Below are positions 1 through 5,832 of a stretch of 5,912 nucleotides of DNA, piece by piece. This stretch comes from Alphaproteobacteria bacterium. Lineage in GTDB: Bacteria; Pseudomonadota; Alphaproteobacteria; ATCC43930; CGMCC-115725. The stretch's first letter is position 1. Each line of letters begins with the position of its first letter. Where the stretch lies: assembly GCA_017353855.1 (NCBI GenBank), contig JAFMSA010000287.1:1-5912 (forward strand), in the 5' to 3' direction. The position numbers and the translations under genes were made by a program. The notes below the pieces were generated by a model that was not told where the DNA came from, did not search any database, and was given only the letters and a program-made list of their open reading frames with translations.

Positions 1-8
1 ATGTTCGG

Positions 9-260
9 TTATTTGGCCTTCGGCGCGGTCAGCCGATCCAGGCGAAGCCGGTGCCGCGCATCGGTCAGGCCGTAGACGCCGCCGAGTACCGCGGCTACCG
101 CTCCGAAACCGGTACCGCCCGCAATCAGGAACGTGACCAGGATGGTGAAGTCGTCCGGAACAAGACCCGGATCAATGCGGGAGATGTCGATGTGCATCGC
201 GCTGTCCTGAGCGCGAGAAATCGCTGGTACCAGAAGACCCCACACTGCGATGCCAACCAT
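9..260 (-). CDS. Small membrane protein of unknown function, downstream of chrA
   Basis: This 83-residue protein starts at an ATG (260) and ends with TAA. I do not recognise its family. Residues 1-17 are hydrophobic and end near AISRAQDS, so they could be an uncleaved anchor or a signal sequence without the usual positive N-terminus. A short polar stretch follows, then a Gly/Ala-rich hydrophobic stretch at about residues 39-66 (TILVTFLIAGGTGFGAVAAV), then a basic tail (DARHRLRLDRL) that would stay in the cytoplasm. One or two membrane helices are therefore expected. It lies 91 bases after chrA on the same strand and may be the third gene of the chromate operon. A weak GAGGG lies about 13 bases before the ATG. 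The frame is closed by a TGA at 276-278, only five codons upstream, and those codons (GLLTA) would extend the hydrophobic N-terminus. Given the many indels here, the true start may lie further upstream. Confidence 0.5.
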   Translation of the reverse strand: MVGIAVWGLLVPAISRAQDSAMHIDISRIDPGLVPDDFTILVTFLIAGGTGFGAVAAVLGGVYGLTDARHRLRLDRLTAPKAK

Positions 261-275
261 TGCGGTCAGCAGCCC

Positions 276-293
276 TCACGTCCGGGACGGTGA
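276..293 (-). repeat. Imperfect inverted repeat before the small membrane gene
   Basis: The bases TCAC-GTC-CGG-GAC-G-GTGA form a 7-base-pair stem with one bulged base (289) and a 3-base loop. It sits just upstream of the weak ribosome binding site of the small gene and about 60 bases after the chrA stop. There is no T-run after it on either strand, so it is a poor rho-independent terminator. It could be a processing or translation-control hairpin, or chance. Confidence 0.25.
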
Positions 294-351
294 TCGTTGG
301 CCGAGTCCGATTTCTTGCTCCCGAAACTTCAACCCCACCTCTCTCGCCCGT

Positions 352-1569
352 CTATTTCACAAAGACCCAGCTGGGCTGCGGCAGAGGGAAAGCGATCAGG
401 CCGAGAACCGCGGTTGCGGCCATCAGCAACGGATTGCTGACCTTGTACCGGAACAGGACGGCGAGGCTGCCAAGCCCGATGAGCGCAGTAAGCCAATCGC
501 CGATCGCGATCTTGCTGAGTAAAACGCAAGCGCCAAGGATAGTGCCGATGGCGGCAGCGTAGGCGCCTTTGACGAACCCCTGGACATTCGAATTGTCGCG
601 ATGCCGGACTAGGATAGGCGCGATGATCAGGATCAGCAGGAATGAGGGCAGGAAGATCCCGACGGTCGACACTAGCGAGCCCCAGAAGCCTGCAACAAGA
701 TAGCCGACAAAGGTGGCGGTGATGACGACAGGACCGGGACTGATCATGCCAACAGCGACTGCGATCAGGAACTCCCGCCCGTTGACCCATCCCGTCTGCT
801 GGACTAGGCCCTTTTCGAGAAACGGCACGGTGACAAGCCCACTGCCAAAGGTGAGGCTCCCCGCTTTGAGGAAGAACGCGAGCAATCTGCCGAGAATGTC
901 GAAGCTTGCGGCTTTCGTGCCAATACCGAGCGGTGCGAGCGCCATCAGCGCACCCGTCGGTGGCTTGCGACCGCGCACGAATGACCCGTAATAAGGATCC
1001 CGACGACCCTGGAGACGATGAACAGAATCGCGACTTCGGCCTCGAGCCAAACTGTAATGACAAAGCAGACGGCCGCAATCACCCATTGCAACCAATCCTC
1101 CATACCGAGCTTTGCCAGGCGGTAACAGGAATGAAGAATTAGCGCGATCACCGCAGGGCTCACGTGATAGAAGACCGCCGTCATCCAAGAGAGCCCGCCG
1201 AAATGGACGTAGAGCGTCCCGAGCGCGGCCACGATCAGAAAGTTGGGCAGAATAAAGGCCCATCCACCGACCCATGCGCCCCAGAAGCCGCCCCGCAGAT
1301 AGGCGATAAAAATGCCGACCTTGGATCGCCAGCGGCCCGGGCAGCGACTGACTGACCGCGACGGCGTTTCGCATCTCGTCCCTGGTTAACCATTGCCGTT
1401 CTTGCACGAGCTCGTTTTCCATTAGTCCGACGAGCGCGACCGGCCCGCCGAACCCTAATGTTCCAAGGCGCAGAAAATAGGTAACAACTTCACGCAGCGG
1501 ACGTCGAAGCGGCAGCGCGGAGCCGAGAGCCTCAGGGTTCGCCGGTTCGGGGGCGGTCACTTTCTCCAC
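352..1569 (-). CDS. chrA: Chromate efflux transporter ChrA, two CHR domains, with two compensating frameshifts
   Basis: ChrA is an inner-membrane carrier of the CHR family that expels chromate from the cytoplasm. The protein starts at a GTG (1569), 14 bases after the chrB stop, preceded by GACGAGAG. Domain 1 shows LGTLGFGGPVALVG (about residues 33-46) and SLPGPLAIQ (about 75-83). Domain 2 shows FLKAGSLTFGSGLVTVPFLE and then SPGPVVITATFVGYLVAG, both typical of ChrA. The 405-residue open frame hides two shifts. Near 1319-1320 an extra G moves the true sequence (VGIFIAYLRGGFWGAW, FILPNFLIVAALG) into another frame. Near 993 a lost base restores the frame: adding one T gives GILYYGSF, as expected for the family. 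The stretch between the shifts is out of frame, so the literal translation lacks the middle of domain 1. Corrected length is about 404 residues, normal for a two-domain ChrA. The family call is strong; whether the gene works depends on whether the shifts are real. Confidence 0.9.
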   Translation of the reverse strand: MEKVTAPEPANPEALGSALPLRRPLREVVTYFLRLGTLGFGGPVALVGLMENELVQERQWLTRDEMRNAVAVSQSLPGPLAIQGRHFYRLSAGRLLGRMGRWMGLYSAQLSDRGRARDALRPFRRALLDDGGLLSREPCGDRANSSFLLPPGKARYGGLVAMGDCGRLLCHYSLARGRSRDSVHRLQGRRDPYYGSFVRGRKPPTGALMALAPLGIGTKAASFDILGRLLAFFLKAGSLTFGSGLVTVPFLEKGLVQQTGWVNGREFLIAVAVGMISPGPVVITATFVGYLVAGFWGSLVSTVGIFLPSFLLILIIAPILVRHRDNSNVQGFVKGAYAAAIGTILGACVLLSKIAIGDWLTALIGLGSLAVLFRYKVSNPLLMAATAVLGLIAFPLPQPSWVFVK

Positions 1570-1583
1570 CTATGCTCTCGTCA

Positions 1584-2379
1584 TCATGGCCGCCGGTTCC
1601 AATCGTGGCCATGTTCGCGACAGTCGCGGCACCAGGCGTAGAGCGCATCGTAGACCGTCATGCCGCGTTCGAGCATCCCGTGGTCGCCGGTATAGATCGC
1701 CGATAGGCCGAGCGACACCGCAAGCAATCCCGGCGATTGCGGCGTCAGCTCAAGTCTTGCGGTGTCGGCGCCGTGCACGATCGGCGCTAGCGCGTCCAGC
1801 GCCGGGTCTTTGATGGCGTACTCCTTCAGGAAGGCGTCGAAACTGCACAGCTCACCATCATGAGAAAACGGCTCGGCACCGGGAATGTCGTACGCTGTGG
1901 CCCCGGTCTCCGCGGCGACGGCGAAGGCGCGCTCGGTGGGCGTGAACAGGAACCGGGCTTCGGGGTCAATGAAGCGGCGGATCAGCCAGATGCGGTCTAT
2001 TTTGGGCCGCACGCGGGTGACCCATCCGTGCGAATCCGCGCCGAGTTTGCGGCGACGCGGCAGCCCGAGTTCGACCCAACCCGCGATGCCGTGTCGGAGG
2101 TAAACAGGCGTCCCTGGCGGCAGCGCGGACCACCGCCGCTGTATTTTGGGTGACTTCCTGTCCGTGAACGCAATAGACGACGACGGAACGCCCCTCGGGC
2201 AGTGAGCTGCGCCAATGATCGGCCTTCTCCGGAAGCCGACGGACTGCACCGACGATTACCGTGTCGTCGGCATCAAAACCCGGGCTCCTCCGGACATCGA
2301 AGACGATAGGGACTAGCTCTGTGCCGCGACAGGAGTAGAGAGCTGGCGCCGAAATGCAAAAACGGCCTTGAGTGTCCAT
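1584..2379 (-). CDS. Rhodanese-ChrB fusion chromate-resistance protein, frameshifted
   Basis: This is a cytoplasmic two-domain protein. Residues 1 to about 88 form a rhodanese-like domain with the DVRR motif (about 28-31) and active-site loop CVHGQEVTQ (Cys about 70). The rest is a ChrB C-terminal domain with WVTRVRPKIDRI, WLIRRFIDPEARF, CSFDAFLKEY, IVHGADTARL and MTVYDALYAWC. Family members with this layout are annotated as sulfurtransferase/chromate resistance proteins; here the rhodanese replaces the usual ChrB N-terminal domain. The two parts lie in different frames. One extra base near 2115, between AVVRAA and GTPVYLRHGIAGW, separates them, and removing it gives a continuous protein of about 264 residues. 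The start ATG (2379) has GAGGAG 9 bases upstream. The family motif KIDRIACPWLIRRF reads KIDRIWLIRRF here: three residues including a conserved Cys are missing. It begins the operon with chrA. I see no DNA-binding domain, so a regulatory role is not supported. Confidence 0.85.
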
Positions 2380-2388
2380 GATCGCGCA

Positions 2389-2394
2389 CTCCTC
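2389..2394 (-). promoter_or_regulatory. Ribosome binding site of the rhodanese-ChrB gene
   Basis: On the minus strand this reads GAGGAG, 9 bases before the ATG at 2379. It supports that ATG as the start of the fusion protein, ahead of the rhodanese domain, rather than a start within the downstream frame. Confidence 0.6.
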
Positions 2395-2429
2395 GCGTCG
2401 CGAGTAGCGCAGAGCTTGGACGGAAGGCC

Positions 2430-2455
2430 GTCTGACGGGGCGCCTGCCCCGAGAC
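2430..2455. repeat. Inverted repeat in the divergent intergenic region
   Basis: The arms GTCT-ga-CGGGGC and GCCCCG-AGAC can pair as 10 base pairs with a 2-base bulge and a 4-base loop GCCT. The inner 6-base-pair arms are perfect. It lies in the chrB leader, 51 bases upstream of the chrB start codon, and just downstream of a candidate chrB promoter. It could be an operator or a leader hairpin. No T-run follows, so it is not a standard terminator. Confidence 0.4.
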
Positions 2456-2460
2456 CCATA

Positions 2461-2489
2461 CGTTTACCAGGCTCGGCGATCGCCGGCAA
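2461..2489 (-). promoter_or_regulatory. Candidate promoter of the chromate operon
   Basis: On the minus strand, TTGCCG (2489-2484) and TAAACG (2466-2461) are separated by 17 bases, the optimal spacing for a housekeeping sigma factor. The matches to TTGACA and TATAAT are only 4 of 6 and 3 of 6, so this is weak. The spacer contains a 12-base perfect palindrome, a position where a repressor or MerR-type activator could act. No transcript evidence is visible. Confidence 0.22.
2474..2485. repeat. Perfect 12-base palindrome between divergent operons
   Basis: CGGCGATCGCCG is its own reverse complement. It lies near the middle of the divergent intergenic region and inside the spacer of the candidate chrB promoter. 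It could be an operator shared by the two operons. GC-rich genomes contain many CGATCG-type palindromes, so the assignment is tentative. Confidence 0.35.
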
Positions 2490-2525
2490 GACTCATTCTC
2501 TTATGCCGACGCCACACTGAGCGCC

Positions 2526-2542
2526 CCTTAATACTGCCTTAA
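2526..2542 (+). repeat. Short direct repeat CCTTAA, 11-base spacing, upstream of the envelope operon
   Basis: CCTTAA occurs at 2526-2531 and 2537-2542, one helical turn apart, in the only A/T-rich patch of the intergenic region and about 50 bases before the PepSY-like gene start. This is the most likely area for the plus-strand promoter, but I cannot assign clear -35 and -10 boxes. The repeat could be a half-site pair for an activator, or chance. Confidence 0.22.
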
Positions 2543-2576
2543 AGTACCCGTGCAACGCTTTTGGGAGACGATGTCC

Positions 2577-2584
2577 GGAGAGAG
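2577..2584 (+). promoter_or_regulatory. Ribosome binding site of the PepSY-like gene
   Basis: GGAGAGAG lies 7 bases before the ATG at 2592. It decides the start: the longer frame from the GTG at 2550 would add 14 polar residues in front of the signal peptide and has no comparable site. Confidence 0.6.
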
Positions 2585-2591
2585 CGAACCA

Positions 2592-3109
2592 ATGACCTCA
2601 AGGGCAATACCGTTGGTCCTGCTGGTCGCAGCGATCGGGTGTTTGGGTGCGACGATTTTCCCTGCTTGGGCTGAAGACACCGGCCCGGCAGCGTCGGCCG
2701 CCGCGATGCAAAACGCGGCGGCGACCTTGCAGGGCGTGCTCAAAGCGAGTGAGGCGCAAGGAACCCCGATCTCGGCCAAGTTCGAGATCGAGGACCGCAA
2801 ACTGCAATTGTCGGTCTACACGATGAAGGGGAGCGACTTCCTGGAGGTTGTCGCCGATCCCAACACCGGGACTATCGCCAAGCCCGAGAAGATCACGGAT
2901 GCCGACGATCTCACCGAGGCAACAGAGCAGAAGGCCGCTATGACAAAAGCGAAGGCGTCCTTGCTGACCGCGACCGAGACGGCGGTTAATGCGAATCCCG
3001 GGTCTCGGGCGGTTACATCGTCCCCGAGTTGAAGAATGGACAGGCAACCGCCGAGGTGACGTTGCTTCAAGGGACGACGTTCAAGACGGTGACTGAGAAT
3101 CTTGACTGA
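2592..3109 (+). CDS. Secreted PepSY-like domain protein, frameshifted near its end
   Basis: The protein begins with a signal peptide: MTSR, a hydrophobic core to about residue 24, then AWA at 25-27 for cleavage before EDTGP. The mature part has an Ala-rich linker, then a PepSY-like unit: ISAKFEIEDRKLQLSVYTMK, then LEVVADPNTGTIAKPEKI, then a helix-rich stretch (ATEQKAAMTKAKASLLTAT). PepSY domains are small extracytoplasmic modules, often inhibitory or ligand-binding; the role here is unknown. The open frame stops at 3032, but the family C-terminus continues in another frame (YIVPELKNGQATAEVTLLQG, then TFKTVTENLD) to a TGA at 3107-3109. One lost base near 3013 explains this; adding a T in GGTTAC gives NPGSRAVYIVPEL. 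Corrected length is about 172 residues. It is the first gene of the plus-strand cluster, divergent from the chromate operon, with the next gene 49 bases on. Confidence 0.8.
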
Positions 3110-3146
3110 AAGTACCGCGGTCTCGGATTACGCACTCGACAGCTGA

Positions 3147-3152
3147 GAGAGG
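3147..3152 (+). promoter_or_regulatory. Ribosome binding site of the DUF1259 gene
   Basis: GAGAGG sits 6 bases before the ATG at 3159 but directly touches the ATG at 3153. Spacing therefore favours 3159 as the start, which also gives a cleaner signal peptide beginning MRLHV. Confidence 0.5.
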
Positions 3153-3158
3153 ATGACC

Positions 3159-4055
3159 ATGAGGTTACATGTGCAAGAGTTACTGCTCGTAGCTCTACTG
3201 GTGGGAGCGCCCGGTCTTGCCGTTGCTGCTGACGACTGGCAGGCGCAGGTCGGCGAGGCCCTTGGAAAGAAGGGCGCGACAGCGCCGGGTGGCATCTACC
3301 GCGTCGGCCTGCCGCGCACCGATCTGAAGGTCACTCTGGATGGCGTCGAGCTGAAACCCGGCTTTGCGCTCGGCGGCTGGCTGGCCTTTGAGAAGATGGG
3401 CGAAAGAGGCATGGTGATGGGTGATCTCGTGCTGACAATGGACGAGGTCGCTCCGATCATGACAAAGCTCGCCGCCGGCGGGATCGAAGTGACTGCATTG
3501 CATAATCACCTGCTCCGCAACCAGCCCTTCACGATGTATATGCATGTGCAAGGGAATGGCGATCCGGTGAAGCTCGCTACAGCGCTGCACGCGGCGCTCG
3601 GCGAAACCAAGACGCCGCTTTCCGCTTCTCCTGCCACGCCGGCGGCGGCGCCGACATCAATCGATCTCGACACGGCCGCGATCGACCAGACGCTCGGTGC
3701 CAAGGGCACCAACAACGGCGGCGTCTATCAGGTCAGCATCGCCCGCGCCGAACCGATCAACGATGACGGAATGAACGTTCCGCCGCCAATGGGCTCGGCC
3801 AATTCGATCAATTTTCAGCCGACCGGCGGCGGCAAGGCGGCGATCACCGGCGATTTCGTGCTGATCGCGAAGGAAGTAAACCCGGTCCTGAAGGCGCTGC
3901 GCGAGCACGGGATCGAGGTTACGGCAATCCACAATCACATGCTCGACGATCAACCGCATCTTTATTTCATGCACTTCTGGGCCAATGACGACGCGAAGAA
4001 ACTCGCCGAAGGGCTGAAGGCAGCGCTGGCGCAGATCAATATCGTGAAGAGCTGA
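3159..4055 (+). CDS. Secreted protein with two tandem DUF1259 (LppY/LpqO-like) domains
   Basis: The start at 3159 gives 298 residues; the ATG at 3153 would add two. Residues 1-23 are a signal peptide (LLLVALLVGAPGLAVA, cleavage near AVA at 21-23). Two homologous domains follow, about residues 28-148 and 168-295, joined by an Ala/Pro/Ser linker (about 150-167). Each has a GGIYRVGLPR / GGVYQVSIAR strand, a GDLVL / GDFVL strand, GIEVTALHNH / GIEVTAIHNH, and a Met-His pair 11 residues later (M128-H129 and M271-H272). The repeated His-Asn-His with a following Met-His looks like a metal or ligand site; that is inference. The family is of unknown function; the names LppY and LpqO come from mycobacterial lipoproteins, but this one has no lipobox. 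It is the only long gene in the window without an indel. Its stop lies 2 bases before the next gene, so the two are surely cotranscribed. Confidence 0.88.
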   Translation: MRLHVQELLLVALLVGAPGLAVAADDWQAQVGEALGKKGATAPGGIYRVGLPRTDLKVTLDGVELKPGFALGGWLAFEKMGERGMVMGDLVLTMDEVAPIMTKLAAGGIEVTALHNHLLRNQPFTMYMHVQGNGDPVKLATALHAALGETKTPLSASPATPAAAPTSIDLDTAAIDQTLGAKGTNNGGVYQVSIARAEPINDDGMNVPPPMGSANSINFQPTGGGKAAITGDFVLIAKEVNPVLKALREHGIEVTAIHNHMLDDQPHLYFMHFWANDDAKKLAEGLKAALAQINIVKS

Positions 4056-4057
4056 AC

Positions 4058-5025
4058 GTGTTGGGGTGGGCGATCCTTCTGGCTGCGAGCCTCATCTGGC
4101 CCGCCGCGGCGAATGCGCAGACGACGAGCCCACCTCTGATACTCGAGGCGAAGATCCCGCTCGGGCAGGTGAGCGGCTGCATCGATCACCTCGCGATCGA
4201 TCTGAAGCGGAGGCGCCTGCTGGTTGCCGAGCTCGGCAACAACAGCCTGGGCGTAGTCGATCTGGCAGCGGGCAGGGTGCTGGGTAAGATCGCCGGTTTG
4301 AGCGAGCCGCAAGGCGTTGCGTATGTCCCGTCTTCGAATAGCATATTTGTGGCGAATGGCGACGACGGCTCAGTGCGCGTTCTGCGGGGCGAGGATCTGG
4401 CCCCGATTGGGCGCATCGAGCTCGGTGACGATGCCGACAATGTGCGCGTAGACACGGCGCACAACCGGGTGCTGGTGGGCTACGGCAAGGGTGCGCTTGC
4501 GGTGATTGATCCCGTTAGCCTGGAGAAGACCGCGAATATTCGTCTCAAAGCGCATCCGGAGGGGTTTCAGATCGACAAACCCGGGACCCAGAATGTGCCG
4601 GACGCGGATGAGATCGTCGTGGTCGACCTTGCTACCGGGTCGACGCAATCGTTGTCGGCGCAAGAGGCAGGATCGAATTTCCCGATGGCGATCGACGGCG
4701 ATGCGCACCGGATCCTCGTCGTCTTTCGCAGCCCGCCGATTTTGATGGCGCTCTCCAGTCAGGACGGGCATGTCGTGGGCAAGGCCGAAACCTGCGGTGA
4801 CGCCGGTGATGTGTTCGTCGATCGCAAACGCCGCCGAGTCTATGTGAGCTGTGGCGCGGGCATCGTCGACGTGCTCGAGTCGAATGAGCAGGGCTACCGC
4901 CGGTTTGGGCGCGTGCCGACAGTACCGGGAGCGCGCACCTCGGTGTTCGTGCCCGGTTGTTACTGGCGGTACGGGCCGAGCCCAATGAGCCGGCAGCGAT
5001 TTGGGTGTTTCGGCCGGCTTCATGA
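4058..5025 (+). CDS. Secreted YncE/YVTN-type beta-propeller protein, frameshifted near its end
   Basis: The start is GTG (4058), with GAAGAG 6 bases upstream and only 2 bases after the DUF1259 stop. Residues 1-20 are a signal peptide (LLAASLIWPAAANA). The mature protein consists of repeated beta-propeller blades: IDHLAIDLKRRRLLVAELGN, GLSEPQGVAYVP then IFVANGDDGSVRVLRG, DNVRVDTAHNRVLVGYG, NFPMAIDGDAHRILVVFRSP and GDVFVDRKRRRVYVSCGAG. Such periplasmic propellers bind partners or small ligands; no substrate can be read here. The open frame runs to 5080 but turns to nonsense after FVPG. From about 4954 another frame gives RLLLAVRAEP then AAIWVFRPAS and a TGA at 5023-5025, the usual end of this family. 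A missing stretch of about 10 bases (the expected ELD of VPELDRL) would explain this. A further three residues may be missing before NVPDADEI (about residue 179). Corrected length is about 325 residues. Confidence 0.82.
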
Positions 5026-5832
5026 AGGCAGTTGGAAGCGTAGCAGCCCTTGCCGCGGCGGCGGTTACTGTCTGGTGTAGCGAGGTAAAATCCTATCGAC
5101 CGTTCGACGGCACCCATGCGGCCGTAGCGGACCCGGGCGAGATGGAGATCGAGCTCGGCCCGGTCGAGTACCTTCGCGATGGAGCCGAGCGCTCGCTGCT
5201 CGCTCCCGATCTCAGGATCGATTACGGCTTTATTCCGGGCTGGGAAGCATCGCTAGAGAGTAAGCTTACTCATGGTTTGACCGCGGGTATCCCCGGAACA
5301 AGCCTGGTTGAAAGCGACGCGCTGCTCAAAGACGTGCTGCGCGAGGGCAGCCTACAGGAGAAGTCCGGGCCCAGTATCGCGACCGAGTTCGGGATTCTGT
5401 TGCCGGGGATCAATGATCAACACGGGACCGGAGCAGTCCTAAACGGTATCGTCTCGCAGCGCTGGGACTGGGGCACGACCCACCTCAATGCTCAGATTGA
5501 GCTCATCCGCGAGCAGCATGCCGATTACTTTCTCGATACGATCGTTGAGGGTCCGCACGACTGGCCAGTGCGGCCGGTCGCTGAAATCTTTTTTGAAAGC
5601 CACGTCAGCCTGTTTCGAAGCGGCTCCGCTCTGTTCGGCGCGATCTGGCAAGTGCAAGACAATGTCGCGGTTGACTTTGGGTTGCGCGGCGCCCGCAACC
5701 AATACCCGAACAGCTGGCGAGATCCGTGGCGGCGTCACCTTTGCTTTTGGTGTGACCAAGGGGCCCCACACCCTATCAGGTCTCGTCGCTGCGGCATTTG
5801 CGGGGATTTCACCAGATCGGCCGTTGATCTAG
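5022..5832 (+). CDS. Probable outer-membrane beta-barrel protein, frameshifted near its end
   Basis: The ATG at 5022 overlaps the corrected stop of the propeller gene as ATGA, so the two are translationally coupled; there is no clear ribosome binding site of its own. The N-terminus (MKAVGSVAALAAAAVTVW) is a signal sequence with an unclear cleavage site before YRPFDGTHAAVADPGEMEIE. The rest alternates polar and hydrophobic residues as in barrel strands: LRIDYGFIPGWEASLESKLT, ATEFGILLPGIND, THLNAQIELIRE, DWPVRPVAEIFFE, LFGAIWQVQDNVAVDFGLRG. I do not recognise a named family beyond a barrel or transporter-like shape. The first frame stays open to the window end but becomes Arg/Cys-rich nonsense after 5709. 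One extra A at 5709-5710 explains this; removing it gives AGEIRGGVTFAFGV, a typical last barrel strand, and a TAG at 5830-5832. About 269 residues result. The tail after FAFGV is unusually long, so a further indel near 5750 is possible. Confidence 0.68.

Noticed and set aside
329..1078. A 249-residue minus-strand frame overlapping chrA
   Set aside because: It is Arg/Ser/Cys-rich without domain sense and is a shadow of chrA.
945..1232. A separate 95-residue membrane gene on the minus strand
   Set aside because: It is the out-of-frame middle of chrA; its sequence continues upstream to 1319 with ChrA motifs and fills exactly the missing part.
1966..2379. A stand-alone rhodanese gene
   Set aside because: After about AVVRAA the frame becomes nonsense, while the expected end of the domain (YLRHGIAGW) and the ChrB part follow in the next frame.
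2550..2591. GTG at 2550 or ATG at 2571 as start of the PepSY-like gene
   Set aside because: They add polar residues ahead of the signal peptide, and the strong GGAGAGAG site serves the ATG at 2592.
2598..3047. A 149-residue minus-strand frame
   Set aside because: It is antisense to the PepSY-like gene, Arg-rich and without a family.
3195..3974. Minus-strand frames across the DUF1259 gene
   Set aside because: They mirror the strong coding signal of the plus strand and have no signal peptide or recognised motif.
4370..5023. A 217-residue minus-strand frame
   Set aside because: It is antisense to the propeller gene, with His/Arg-rich composition typical of a shadow in GC-rich DNA.
993..5710. 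Programmed ribosomal frameshifting as the cause of the frame changes
   Set aside because: There is no consistent slippery sequence or following structure, both directions occur, and six unrelated sites in one window is implausible.
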